From the NCBI RefSeq assembly GCF_000413855.1, contig NZ_ATGG01000016.1:62001-126000 (forward strand): 64,000 nt of DNA, given 5' to 3'. Below, in pieces: positions 44,553 through 54,019 of this stretch; positions within the stretch are counted from its first letter, which is position 1; every line of letters begins with the position of its first letter. Made by a program: the position numbers and the translations under genes. The notes under the pieces are model-generated. The model was not told the DNA's origin. It did no database searches and saw nothing but the letters and a program-made list of their open reading frames with translations. The stretch comes from Acinetobacter gyllenbergii CIP 110306 = MTCC 11365. GTDB lineage: Bacteria > Pseudomonadota > Gammaproteobacteria > Pseudomonadales > Moraxellaceae.

Positions 44553-45968
44553 ATGAGATTTAAGTACAAGGAATTGAGATTTAATAAACGATTAAGCAGC
44601 CTCTTGATTATCTTTATGTCCACCCATACACTTGCAGCAGATAATATTGCAAAACCAGTAATGAATGTCGCAGAGACCTTAGCGTTTGATGCAAAACATT
44701 ATGCAGCCTCTTATGGCGTCACCTTAGATGAGGCGATGCGAAGATTATTAATTATGCATGATACAAATAATCAAGTCGCCAGTTTAAATGATCAATATAA
44801 AAATGTTCTTTCAGGCATCTATTTTGATAATGGTTCAGACTTTGGTTTAAAAATAAATGTTGTAGGTAACAACCATCCTCAACAGATTTTTAAATTAGAA
44901 AAAAGCCTGATAGCAGCATCAAACTTTTAAAAAATGAAAATGTTCAAGAGCGTATCCAAGTTAGGAAACTCGCCAATTTAACTGAAACTGAAGTTGAGTC
45001 GGCATATAGAGCCATTGAACGTGGTGTAAGTGCACCGATTAGCTTGATTCAAGGAGCTACAAATACCAAGCAACAACGCGTCAATCAACTTAAACAATCA
45101 TTTTCAGCCATTAAACAAGCCTATCCAACCGTCGAAATGATTGTGGATGATGAGCAAAATGCAAAAGCCTTAATCTATGTAAAATCCTTAAAACAAATCG
45201 GTCAACTGGCCCTAGAAAAATTACTTAATATGCAAGTGGAATTATCTGAAATTCCAACAGGGATTCAACCGACTAAAACCCGTGGTGGTTCTTGGTTAGT
45301 CAATAATTCTGGCAGCAATCATTGTATGACAGGCTTTACAGCAAAAAGAAACTCAACAGGTAAACTCGGTGTAATTACAGCTGGTCACTGTATTAATTCA
45401 TCAACTCCTTTAAATTATAAAGACAAAGATGGAACTCAATATGCAATTTCACCAGTTACAGGTATGTATCGTAATGATACAGCAATGGATCTTGCCTTTA
45501 TGAAAGCAGGTTCAACCACAGCCCAACAGGCTGTACCAGAATTTTACGCCGATACAACATCCCCTGCCCGTGCTTTAACAGGCAAACGCAATAGAACCAG
45601 TACAGTAGTAAAAAGTGGAACAGTAAAGGGATCTTATGTTTGTCACCTTGGACAAACTTCACCAACAAATTCAGCATTGATACAAAGGTGAGGTAATATC
45701 AATTACAGGAGCAAATCATAACGGTGGTAACACCTATATAGTCGTTAGCAATACTCAAAGTGGAGCAGGCACTAACCATACCTCAGGCTTAGGTACTTTG
45801 CGTTGCGTACGTGGAGATAGTGGTGGTCCATGGTTTGCATTAAATACAGCTTTTGGTATTCAGTCCTAATGCTCATGGAAAGATAGCGGTGAAACCATCA
45901 CAAATACCGTTGTTTATACCAGTGTGGATTATCTGAACGATCTAGGAGCACAACTTGTCTATCAATAA
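44553..45968 (+). pseudogene. Secreted trypsin-like (S1) serine protease, broken
   Basis: The gene starts with a signal peptide (LLIIFMSTHTLAAD) and a propeptide-like region, but is split over frames. The first frame ends at 44930 after IFKLEKS; loss of one A in the A6 run near 44893-44898 explains it, since the next frame continues KKPDSSIKLLKNENVQE. The second frame carries the His of TAGHCIN and the Asp of DTAMDLAFM, ending at 45691. The third, with the Ser motif RGDSGGPWF, is back in the first frame, has a premature TAA (45867-45869) before CSWKDS and ends at 45968. All three catalytic residues are recognisable, so inactivation looks recent, or sequencing errors contribute. Confidence 0.8.
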
Positions 45969-46350
45969 AACACTGTTCATACTTGCCACTGTCGGGCTAC
46001 TTGTCGCATGTCAACGGCAACTACCCTCTGAGCAGGAAAAAAATGAATCCTTAAATGCTGTAAAAATACCGAGTTATTCATCCAATGGACTCTCTGCCTC
46101 TGCACGGTTAAAAGGACCTTTACAACTCAAAGGTAACTGTCTCTATGTGAATGATACGCTCATTATATTTCCCGATCAGTCTGCACAGTGGGATGATCAA
46201 AATCACACTTTAACTTATAAAGGTAAAAAAATTACCTTAGGTGAAGAGTTAGATATTGCTGGTGGCTTTGGCCAACTTGGAGCAGAGACCCGACCAGTTA
46301 AAAACTTGAGCTCTTTATGTGATCAACAATCTCTTTGGTTTGCTGGTTAA
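45955..46350 (+). CDS. Putative lipoprotein next to the protease
   Basis: A 131-aa protein with a lipoprotein signal (MSINKTLFILATVGLLVAC, lipobox LVAC). The mature part has a beta-rich pattern with GNCLYVNDTLIIFPDQSAQWDD and a second Cys in SLCDQQ, allowing a disulfide. It starts at TTG 45955, with AGGAG exactly 6 bases upstream, and overlaps the last 14 bases of the protease gene. That coupling suggests a partner or inhibitor role for the protease, which is now inactive. I know no named family. Confidence 0.7.
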   Translation: MSINKTLFILATVGLLVACQRQLPSEQEKNESLNAVKIPSYSSNGLSASARLKGPLQLKGNCLYVNDTLIIFPDQSAQWDDQNHTLTYKGKKITLGEELDIAGGFGQLGAETRPVKNLSSLCDQQSLWFAG

Positions 46351-46416
46351 TATGATCCAGAACTAGAAATTTAAACTATCTTACTAAGTTAGATTCTACT
46401 TCCTTGTTCCAAATTC

Positions 46417-46450
46417 AAAAAAGCCCTCATCGAAATGATGGGGGCTTTTT
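46417..46450. terminator. Bidirectional terminator
   Basis: Stem AAAAAAGCCC-CATC/GATG-GGGCTTTTT with a 5-base loop between the lipoprotein gene and the convergent porin gene. Confidence 0.85.
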
Positions 46451-46589
46451 CTTTGCCATAAGTTCATTATATAAAATAAACATGCAATATTTGGCTTTCA
46501 ACAAGCTCAATCAATTGCAGACTGTGCATGTCTTAACCATTTTTATAAAATGGCTAGCTTGGAATCAATGATAAGACTGATTGCAATAA

Positions 46590-47345
46590 TTAGAATATTC
46601 TGGTCAAGCTAAACACCACAGTTGAATCGGCATTTTTCAAGGCCTTATTCACATTGGCATCGGCATAATACAGATCAAAAATAAAATCTTGATAATTAAA
46701 ATCGACACCTACTTTATAATCATAAAAATGTTTCTTTTCATCAGTCGCCCACAGCAGCTCATAGGCCTGATTACTTGCAAATCGGTTATAGGCGGCTTGT
46801 GCATAAGCATTCCATTTGTCAGCAACAGGATAGCGGTAGCCGACTTCATAACGCAGCATCTTCCCTGTTTCAAAGGTATAGTCTGGCGAATAATAAAAGG
46901 AAAGATTCAGTTCATCTTGTTGATTTAACAGCCCTGATGTAAATAGCCCAATTGAATATTCTTCAAAATCGACCTGTGGCAAAGCTTTGTCTGCACCAGG
47001 GTAATTGACATCCAAATATTGTAGATTCAACTTTAACTGCTCATTGAGTTGGTAATCATAGCCAAGGTAATAGTCGAACTCGATGCTACTCCCGATATCA
47101 AGTTGTATATTTGAAGCAAAAAGTTGTGCGTATAAACCTGAATCATGATCTGCTCTTAAGGTCCCCTGAACGGCAGGCTTACCCTGCGTCTGAGTTGTGC
47201 CACGCCAGTAGTATTCCGTTAAAAATGCCATTGAACCACTGACCGCAAATTGATCTTTAAATGCCTTCTGTTCTGCGGCTTGCAGATTGATTGTTGAGAA
47301 TATTGCCGATGTCGAAATCGCTAACATCACTGTATTTTTTATCAT
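46590..47345 (-). CDS. TorF-family putative porin
   Basis: A 251-aa outer-membrane protein with a signal peptide (ISTSAIFSTINLQAA, cleavage near residue 24). The TorF/Gcw_chp signature is visible: FLTEYYWRGTTQTQGKPAVQG near residue 40 (core YYWRGTTQ) and FDYYLGYDY. The chain alternates beta strands and ends VVFSLTRIF with a terminal Phe. Family members are predicted porins without known substrate. The promoter holds a GabR-type 24-bp operator and is highly similar to that of the YtcJ-like gene, so both are probably induced together. Confidence 0.85.
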   Translation of the reverse strand: MIKNTVMLAISTSAIFSTINLQAAEQKAFKDQFAVSGSMAFLTEYYWRGTTQTQGKPAVQGTLRADHDSGLYAQLFASNIQLDIGSSIEFDYYLGYDYQLNEQLKLNLQYLDVNYPGADKALPQVDFEEYSIGLFTSGLLNQQDELNLSFYYSPDYTFETGKMLRYEVGYRYPVADKWNAYAQAAYNRFASNQAYELLWATDEKKHFYDYKVGVDFNYQDFIFDLYYADANVNKALKNADSTVVFSLTRIF

Positions 47346-47410
47346 TCACTTATTCCATTAGTACATGATTATTCTTGAATTTTTATTGTCTTTAATTTTG
47401 AAATAAAACC

Positions 47411-47445
47411 GAGAACCAATTTAAATAAAAATATAGGAACCATTT
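47411..47445. promoter_or_regulatory. Putative GabR-type operator, TorF-like gene
   Basis: Half-sites GAGAACCAATTT and TAGGAACCATTT, ACC cores at 47415 and 47439, a 24-bp period, 66 bases before the start codon. Confidence 0.6.
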
Positions 47446-47497
47446 ACTTTTTAAGCAAAATGCATTTAGCCATGATTTAAAATCAAGTCGCTAAAAA

Positions 47498-47524
47498 TAA
47501 AAAAAAGCCCACAGGCTTTTTTTT
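47498..47524 (-). terminator. Terminator of the YtcJ-like gene
   Basis: Stem AAAAAAGCC/GGCTTTTTT with loop CACA, 16 bases past the stop codon; T-rich on both sides. Confidence 0.85.
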
Positions 47525-47539
47525 ATTTCACTCAATTTA

Positions 47540-49255
47540 TTATTTACTGTTCAGCTTACCGTCATAAACTTTTTCACCTGCAAACCAAGTCTGAGACACT
47601 TTCCAGTCCTTAATGTCTTTATTTAATGGCGTTTGCAAAGCCCCCTGTAAAACCACAAAATCAGCCCATTTCCCTACGCTAATACTACCGATTTCATTGC
47701 CCCAGCCTGCGACATTGGCGGGTGCTTGGGTATAGGCATATAAGGCTTCATCCAGACTCAAGGCATTATCGCTATAACGGGTTTTGCCGTTATATTCGCG
47801 GAACACGACATCACTTAACTGTAGCATTGGATTTTCAGGGGCAGTTGGCCAGTCGCTGCCCAACACCATCGATGCACCACTACTCAATAAAGACTGCCAC
47901 GCATAGCTATACGGCATTCGTGCTTCACCGAGACGTGACTCTTGATAATTGCCAGCAATGGCATGATCTGGCTGCATAGAAGCAACAACGCCTAATTGAG
48001 CAAAGCGAGGGATTGCCGTTTTAGTGGTAACTTCAATATGTTCAATCCGATTGAGCAGTTGACGGTGTTTAGGACTATGTTCAATCGCATTCAACGCCAT
48101 ATCGACACTTTTATCCCCAATGGCATGGATCGCCACAGGAAAGCCCACGTCATTGGCATTTTTCACGATGTCATTCAATTTTGGCTGTGAAGTAATTGGC
48201 TCGATGTTGAAATGGTGTCGATCTGCATAAGGTTCATTCAGTGCAGCGGTATAGCTCATCAGCGTACCGTCAACAAAATACTTCATATAACCAAAACGGA
48301 ACTGCGGTCCTTTCTGCCACTGCTGCTCTTTTTGGATAAAACGTTGATTCAACTGATCGCGTTGTTTGGCATAGCTTTGCAGTTGTGCCAGCGTTGCCTG
48401 ATCTTCCCCAGCCATTAATCCAAAACGAATCCGCATCGGCAACTGTTTCGGTGACTCAAGCAAAGCTGGATATACTGTAGCGAGTTCAGCCCACATATCA
48501 TGCACGGAGGTGATTCCCAAGCTGTTAAAATGGGCAACGATTTTTTCAACCACTGGAAGTGCCGCTTTGCCTGAGAGTAATGCTTTTGTATATTGCGGGC
48601 TTGCTAAGATCAGTTGATTGGCTGCCGTTTCCTTAAAAATTCCTGTCGGCTCACCTGTTTGGGAATCTTTGACAATTTCACCACCTTCTGGTGCTTTGGT
48701 ATTTTTATCAATCCCCAGCAATTGCATCGCCTTTGTATTGACCCACACAGTATGATAATCAATATCTTGCAACACCACAGGTCGATCAGGAACAATAGCA
48801 TCCAGCTCCTGACGTGTTGGCATGCGATTGTCCTTCATCGCGCTGACATCCCAACGTCCACCGACCAACCACGCATCTTTGGCCAGTTCTTTATCTCGTT
48901 TGGCAATCAATTTAAACCATTCTTGTCGATCCGTGATCCCAAACAAATCCACACCTTCCCACAGTTCTAAACCACCCAGTAGATGGGTATGTGCATCGGT
49001 CAAACCAGGAAGGACTGTTTTACCCTGTGCATCAATCACCTGCGTCTTTGGGCTTGCCAAATTTTGGATAAATGCATTATTGCCAACGGCCAAAAACTTA
49101 CCATCTTTTACGGCAAAGGCCTGTGCTGTAGGCTTTGCTGGGTTTGAAGTGCGAATATCTGCATTCACCACAATCACATCTGCTTGCGGCATTTGTGCAT
49201 GCACACTGAAAGCAATCATCGAAGCACTCACACACAACAACAGTTTCTTTTTCAT
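47540..49255 (-). CDS. Periplasmic YtcJ-like amidohydrolase
   Basis: A 571-aa amidohydrolase-superfamily enzyme of the PF07969 (YtcJ/exoenzyme) group. A clear signal peptide (LLCVSASMIAFSVHAQ) places it in the periplasm, unusual for many family members. LPGLTDAHTHLLGG holds the metal His pair near residue 93, VAIHAIGDKSVD a further His near 370, and VLGSDWPTAP the metal Asp near 465. It probably hydrolyses an amide or related C-N bond. Shared control with gabT suggests that it releases GABA or a GABA-like amine outside the cytoplasm; this is inference. Confidence 0.88.
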   Translation of the reverse strand: MKKKLLLCVSASMIAFSVHAQMPQADVIVVNADIRTSNPAKPTAQAFAVKDGKFLAVGNNAFIQNLASPKTQVIDAQGKTVLPGLTDAHTHLLGGLELWEGVDLFGITDRQEWFKLIAKRDKELAKDAWLVGGRWDVSAMKDNRMPTRQELDAIVPDRPVVLQDIDYHTVWVNTKAMQLLGIDKNTKAPEGGEIVKDSQTGEPTGIFKETAANQLILASPQYTKALLSGKAALPVVEKIVAHFNSLGITSVHDMWAELATVYPALLESPKQLPMRIRFGLMAGEDQATLAQLQSYAKQRDQLNQRFIQKEQQWQKGPQFRFGYMKYFVDGTLMSYTAALNEPYADRHHFNIEPITSQPKLNDIVKNANDVGFPVAIHAIGDKSVDMALNAIEHSPKHRQLLNRIEHIEVTTKTAIPRFAQLGVVASMQPDHAIAGNYQESRLGEARMPYSYAWQSLLSSGASMVLGSDWPTAPENPMLQLSDVVFREYNGKTRYSDNALSLDEALYAYTQAPANVAGWGNEIGSISVGKWADFVVLQGALQTPLNKDIKDWKVSQTWFAGEKVYDGKLNSK

Positions 49256-49322
49256 AAGTCCTTTATTCCATTATCCATGATCATTTTTGTATTTTTATTG
49301 TCCGTACTTTTGCAATAAAACC

Positions 49323-49357
49323 GAGAACCAATTTGGTTGAAAACATAGGTACCATTT
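49323..49357. promoter_or_regulatory. Putative GabR-type operator, YtcJ-like gene
   Basis: Half-sites GAGAACCAATTT and TAGGTACCATTT, ACC cores at 49327 and 49351, a 24-bp period, 68 bases before the start. About 75 bases from the operator to the start codon align with the TorF promoter. Confidence 0.65.
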
Positions 49358-49418
49358 AAATCAGCGTAAAGATCGAGATGCAATGGATCTTTCCCGAATT
49401 AGTTAAAATTTTCCATGT

Positions 49419-49447
49419 AAAAAGCACCTCATCTCTGAAGTGCTTTA
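49419..49447 (-). terminator. Terminator of gabT-gabD
   Basis: On the minus strand AAGCAC-T-TCA/TGA-G-GTGCTT with loop GAGA, followed by five T's, about 60 bases past the gabD stop. Confidence 0.75.
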
Positions 49448-49503
49448 TGGATAAAAAGGTCTGAAGAAAGGAGTACGCTCGTTCAGACCATCAACCGTTG
49501 ATG

Positions 49504-50952
49504 TTAAGAAATATCGACACACATATATTTCAGTTCCAGATATTCCTCAATCCCAAATTGTGAACCTTCACGACCTAAGCCGGACTGTTTAATTCCACCA
49601 AAAGGTGCGACTTCATTAGAAATCAGTCCTGTATTTACACCGACCATTCCATATTGCAGTGCTTCGCCTACGCGCCATTGGCGTGCCATGTCTTTGGTAA
49701 AAATATAACTCGCCAAGCCAAATTCGGTGTCATTGGCCATCGCAACGGCTTCAGCTTCATCATTGAAACGGAACAACGGTGCTAATGGGCCAAAAGTTTC
49801 TTCTTTGGCAACTTTCATCTGCTGAGTGACGTCTCTCAAGATGGTCGGTTCAAAGAAGGTTTTCCCCAATGCATGCAGTTGCCCCCCGACTACAATCGAA
49901 GCACCTTGACTCACCGCATCAGCAATATGTGATTGCACTTTCTCAACTGCATCTTGGTCAATCAATGGGCCTTGGGTTACACCTTCTTCACGCCCGTCAC
50001 CAACACGGAGTTGCTGTTCAACTGCTATTTTTAAGCGCTCACAAATCGCATCATAAATCCCAGCCTGAACATAGATCCGATTGGCACAGACACAGGTTTG
50101 TCCGCTGTTACGGAACTTGCTGACCATAATGCCCTGCACTGCGCGCTCAACATCGGCATCATCAAAAATAATCACAGGTGCATTGCCACCCAGCTCTAAA
50201 GAAAGCTTTTTGATGGTAGGCGCACATTGTTTCATCAGAATACGACCGACATCGGTTGAACCTGTAAAGCTGAGTTTACGCACCGTATCACTTGCACATA
50301 AAGTTTGCCCAACAGCCACCGCATCACCACTGATCAAAATAAATAAATCAGCGGGTAAGCCTGCCTGCTCTGCCAGTACCGCCAAAGCATAGGCAGTTAA
50401 CGGAGTCTGTTCCGCAGGTTTGACCAACATCGAACACCCCGCAGCCAAAGCAGGTGCAATTTTTCGGGTGATCATCGCGGCTGGGAAATTCCACGGCGTA
50501 ATCGCTGCGGTCACTCCAATCGCTTGCTTAAGCACAATTAAACGCTGCTGTGATTGAACAGGCGTCAACACGGAACCGTCGACACGACGCGCCTGCTCTG
50601 CAAACCAACGAATGAACGAGGCTGCATAAGCAATTTCTCCACGTGCTTCTGTCAGTGATTTTCCTTGTTCTGCGGTTAAGATTTGTGCCAAAGCTTCACG
50701 CTGTTGCAAAATCAGCTGATACCACGCCAGTAGAATATCGGCACGTACCAAAGCAGTCTGCTGCTGCCATTGAGCTTGAGCGATGGCTGAACGCGTAATC
50801 GCTGCTTCAACGTCGGCTTGGTCAGAGGCTTTGACCCAAGCCAAAGCTTGTCCTGTCGCCGCATCATCCACTACAAAATAATCTTCAGTTGGCGCCGCAT
50901 CAAAACGAATATCTGGATGCTTTAATAGAGCCTGCAAGTTGAGATCAATCAT
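49504..50952 (-). CDS. gabD: Succinate-semialdehyde dehydrogenase
   Basis: A 482-aa aldehyde dehydrogenase oxidising succinic semialdehyde to succinate, the last step of GABA use. VTAAITPWNFPAAMITRK (core TPWNFPAAM), LELGGNAPVIIFDD and NSGQTCVCANRIYV with the catalytic Cys are the classical GabD signatures, as is the length. The start codon overlaps the gabT stop (ATGA), with AGGAG 7 bases upstream, so the two are translationally coupled and should be co-regulated. Confidence 0.96.
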   Translation of the reverse strand: MIDLNLQALLKHPDIRFDAAPTEDYFVVDDAATGQALAWVKASDQADVEAAITRSAIAQAQWQQQTALVRADILLAWYQLILQQREALAQILTAEQGKSLTEARGEIAYAASFIRWFAEQARRVDGSVLTPVQSQQRLIVLKQAIGVTAAITPWNFPAAMITRKIAPALAAGCSMLVKPAEQTPLTAYALAVLAEQAGLPADLFILISGDAVAVGQTLCASDTVRKLSFTGSTDVGRILMKQCAPTIKKLSLELGGNAPVIIFDDADVERAVQGIMVSKFRNSGQTCVCANRIYVQAGIYDAICERLKIAVEQQLRVGDGREEGVTQGPLIDQDAVEKVQSHIADAVSQGASIVVGGQLHALGKTFFEPTILRDVTQQMKVAKEETFGPLAPLFRFNDEAEAVAMANDTEFGLASYIFTKDMARQWRVGEALQYGMVGVNTGLISNEVAPFGGIKQSGLGREGSQFGIEEYLELKYMCVDIS

Positions 50953-52259
50953 GCTTCAGCTCCTGCGAGCTTTTGTAATGCAGGTTGTTGCGCTGCAATT
51001 GCATCCTGGATAATCACCAGCGCTTGATTGAACTGAACCACAGGAATCGTCAATGGATACAAGAAACGAATCACATTGCCATGCTTGCCACAGGTTAAAA
51101 GCAATAAGCCCTGATCCATCGCATATTGCTGAATGGCTTTCGCCACTTCTGGTTTCGGTTGACCCGTGACATGATCACCAAACTCAACCGCCACCATCGA
51201 ACCCAATGCACGAATATCAATAATATCGTTTGAATATTTTTGTGCCGCTTTTAGCATGGTCACGAGTTCTTCACCCAAGCTATTGGCGCGCTGACACAAT
51301 TGTTCCTCTTCAATCACATCAATCACGGCATTGGCTGCGGCAATGGCAAGCGGGTTACCTGCATAAGTACCGCCTAAACCACCTGGATTCGGTGCATCCA
51401 TTACTTCGGCACGACCAACCACACCTGAAAGTGGGAAACCACCGCCTAAGCTCTTCGCCATGGTAATTAAATCGGCTTTAACTGGGTAATGTTGCATAGC
51501 AAACAATTGGCCAGTCCGGGCAAAACCGGTTTGCACTTCATCCGCAATTAAAAGAATACCGTGTTCATCACAAATCTTGCGCAGTTGTTGCATAAATTCA
51601 ACTGGTGCAACGTTGAATCCGCCCTCACCTTGGACAGGCTCGAGCACAATAGCTGCCACATCATGCGCCGCAATATCTTCACTAAAAATTTCTTCTAAGC
51701 TAATCAGTGCATCTTCAACGCTGATTCCTTTAGACGCAACTGGATAACGCGCATGGAATACACCTGCTGTCATGACACCAAAGTCACGTTTATAAGGAGC
51801 TGTTTTGCCTGTCATGGCCATAGTCATAAACGTACGGCCGTGGAAACCGCCACCAAAAGTGATAATGCCATGACGGCCTGTTGCTGCTCGTGCAATCTTC
51901 ACAGCATTTTCAACCGCTTCTGCGCCTGTGGTAAAGAATGCTGTTTTCGCAGGACCTTCAATCGGTGCACGGGCATTGATTCGCTCAGCCAAAGACACAT
52001 AACTTTCATACGGTACAATTTGATACGCCGTATGGGTAAATTTATTCAGTTGTTCAGCCACCGCTGCGATGACTTTTGGATGGCGATGCCCCGTATTTAA
52101 AACGGCAATTCCACCGGCAAAATCAATATATTCGTTTCCTTCCGTATCCCACAAAGTCGCATTGCTCGCACGTTCAGCATACCATTGGCACATCACGCCA
52201 ACACCACGTGGCGTTGCTTGCTGTTTACGAGCATTTATTGCAATATGCTTTGCATCCAT
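50949..52259 (-). CDS. gabT: 4-aminobutyrate-2-oxoglutarate aminotransferase
   Basis: A 436-aa class-III aminotransferase, first gene of the gab operon. It converts GABA to succinic semialdehyde. FAGGIAVLNTGHRHPKV near residue 55 (core GGIAVLNTGH), FHGRTFMTMAMTGK, the PLP Asp in IADEVQTGFAR and the PLP Lys in MAKSLGGGFPLSG near residue 270 are all typical of GabT. The start at 52259 has AGGT 6-7 bases upstream; a longer frame to 52301 lacks support. The divergent GabR-type regulator is its likely controller. Confidence 0.96.
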   Translation of the reverse strand: MDAKHIAINARKQQATPRGVGVMCQWYAERASNATLWDTEGNEYIDFAGGIAVLNTGHRHPKVIAAVAEQLNKFTHTAYQIVPYESYVSLAERINARAPIEGPAKTAFFTTGAEAVENAVKIARAATGRHGIITFGGGFHGRTFMTMAMTGKTAPYKRDFGVMTAGVFHARYPVASKGISVEDALISLEEIFSEDIAAHDVAAIVLEPVQGEGGFNVAPVEFMQQLRKICDEHGILLIADEVQTGFARTGQLFAMQHYPVKADLITMAKSLGGGFPLSGVVGRAEVMDAPNPGGLGGTYAGNPLAIAAANAVIDVIEEEQLCQRANSLGEELVTMLKAAQKYSNDIIDIRALGSMVAVEFGDHVTGQPKPEVAKAIQQYAMDQGLLLLTCGKHGNVIRFLYPLTIPVVQFNQALVIIQDAIAAQQPALQKLAGAEA

Positions 52260-52353
52260 TTTGTTACCTCTATACGACAAAACAATCATCTTTTTGGGCA
52301 TTTAAATTGCTTCATGGCAATGTATTGCTGAAACAAGGCTAAAATGCGCTATG

Positions 52354-52422
52354 GGTACTTAATGTGTACCTTTTATAAGGAATAGACGAGAGCCACTTTT
52401 GGACTAAAGGAGAGAGCCAATT
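52354..52422. promoter_or_regulatory. Triple GabR-type operator, gabT/regulator promoter
   Basis: Three half-sites GTGTACCTTTT (52364), GAGAGCCACTTTT (52388) and GAGAGCCAATT (52412), spaced exactly 24 bases. The first overlaps an inverted repeat GGTAC/GTACC (52354-52370). The last overlaps the ribosome binding site and TTG start of the regulator, a position suited to autorepression. Confidence 0.65.
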
Positions 52423-53929
52423 GCGTACCCTGTTAGGAGACTACCTGTTGCAGCATTTACAACAGGCCAGTGAAGGGACTTTACCCGCTCGGGTTTTTCA
52501 TTGTTTAAGAGCTGCCATTTTGGAAGGCATTCTTGCGCCGAATACTCGTCTTCCTGCATCACGTGATTTGGCCAATGAGCTGCATGTTTCACGGAATACC
52601 GTACTCAATGCCTATGAACAATTACGTGCCGAAGGTTATATTCAAGCACATACGGGTCGAGGTACTTGGGTATCCGAAACACTCCCTGAGAGCTATATTC
52701 AGGTCAGCACAACACCCACTTATGCTGCTGCAGCCAAAGAGGAGACTACACGGACACTTTCTCATCGTGGCGCAAGTTTGCTTCAGCACGCAGCCGCATC
52801 CCCTTATCAGTGGGGTGCCTTTGTACCCGGTGCGCCTGATGTAACTGAGTTTCCACATGCCGAATTTAATCGGATCAAATCACGCTTAAGTCGCCAGCCT
52901 GAAATTGCCAATTTGATCTACAGCAATGCGGGAGGATGTGCGGAATTACGTCATGCTTTGGCCGATTATTTACGAATTGCGCGTTCCGTCAATTGTGAAA
53001 CCGACCAGATTATTATTACAGAAGGCATCCATCAGGCAGTTGATCTGGTGTCACGGGCTTTATGTGATTTAAATGATCATGTCTGGATTGAAAATCCGGG
53101 CTATTGGGGTGCCAAGAATATTCTGCGTATTAATGGTTTAAATATTATTCCGATGCCTGTCGATGCCGAAGGCATTATTCCAGAAGAACATCCGTCTACC
53201 CCACCTCGCCTGATTTTCGTCACCCCCTCTCATCAATATCCTTTAGGTTCACATCTCAGTTTACCGCGACGGAGAAAATTGCTGGATTTGGCTAAACAGC
53301 ATGGCAGCTGGATTATTGAAGATGACTATGACAGTGAGTTCCGTTTTTCAGGTCAGCCTTATCCGTCCTTACAAGGTTTGGAAGAAAATCCACCCGTCAT
53401 TTATATTGGAACCTTTAGTAAAACCATTTACCCCGCCTTGCGCATTGGCTATATGGTGGTTCCAAAACAATTGGTACAGCCCTTACGAACGATTTCGGCT
53501 GAACTGTATCGAGGCGGTCACTTACTTACTCAACGCGCCTTAGCCGAATTTATTCGTGAAGGACATTATGCAGCGCATATCCGACGGATGCGCCTACTGT
53601 ATAGTAAAAGACGTAAATTTCTGATTGAACTGATTCACCGTTATCTGGGCGATGTGTTTGTCCATGAATTTAATCATGATGCGGGGCTGCATCTGGTACT
53701 CAAATTACCTGATCACGCCAATGATGTTGAAATATCTGCACTCGCACTTTCGCGCGGGGTCAATGTTCGCCCATTGTCACAATATTATTCAGGGGTCGAT
53801 ACCCCAATTCAATCGGGCCTATTGCTTGGATTTGCCTGTGTTCAGGAACAGGATATGACTTTTGCTTTTAGTATTTTACGTCAATGTCTGATTGAAAATG
53901 GTCTTGAGCTGTTCCCCCAGAGCCGTTGA
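52421..53929 (+). CDS. MocR/GabR-type PLP-dependent regulator
   Basis: A 502-aa regulator joining an N-terminal GntR-type winged helix (about residues 15-80, LPASRDLANELHVSRNTVLNAYEQL core RDLANELHVSRNTV) to a class-I aminotransferase-like domain. EDDYDSEFRF near residue 300 and the PLP Lys in GTFSKTIYPALRIGY near 327 are kept. In GabR the domain senses PLP and GABA to activate gabTD. A TTG start has AAGGAG 8 bases upstream. The operator array overlaps its start. Confidence 0.93.
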   Translation: MRTLLGDYLLQHLQQASEGTLPARVFHCLRAAILEGILAPNTRLPASRDLANELHVSRNTVLNAYEQLRAEGYIQAHTGRGTWVSETLPESYIQVSTTPTYAAAAKEETTRTLSHRGASLLQHAAASPYQWGAFVPGAPDVTEFPHAEFNRIKSRLSRQPEIANLIYSNAGGCAELRHALADYLRIARSVNCETDQIIITEGIHQAVDLVSRALCDLNDHVWIENPGYWGAKNILRINGLNIIPMPVDAEGIIPEEHPSTPPRLIFVTPSHQYPLGSHLSLPRRRKLLDLAKQHGSWIIEDDYDSEFRFSGQPYPSLQGLEENPPVIYIGTFSKTIYPALRIGYMVVPKQLVQPLRTISAELYRGGHLLTQRALAEFIREGHYAAHIRRMRLLYSKRRKFLIELIHRYLGDVFVHEFNHDAGLHLVLKLPDHANDVEISALALSRGVNVRPLSQYYSGVDTPIQSGLLLGFACVQEQDMTFAFSILRQCLIENGLELFPQSR

Positions 53930-53943
53930 TTAGAGCAGAATAA

Positions 53944-53993
53944 CACTTGGTTTAGGGCGTACGTCTTTTCTTGACCCATCGCTAAACCAAGTG
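53944..53993. terminator. Inverted repeat between convergent regulator genes
   Basis: CACTTGGTTTAG and CTAAACCAAGTG, a perfect 12-bp stem with a 26-base loop, between the GabR-type and Lrp genes. No T run, so only a weak terminator candidate. Confidence 0.45.
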
Positions 53994-54019
53994 AAGCTTA
54001 TTCATTGATATATTCCAAA

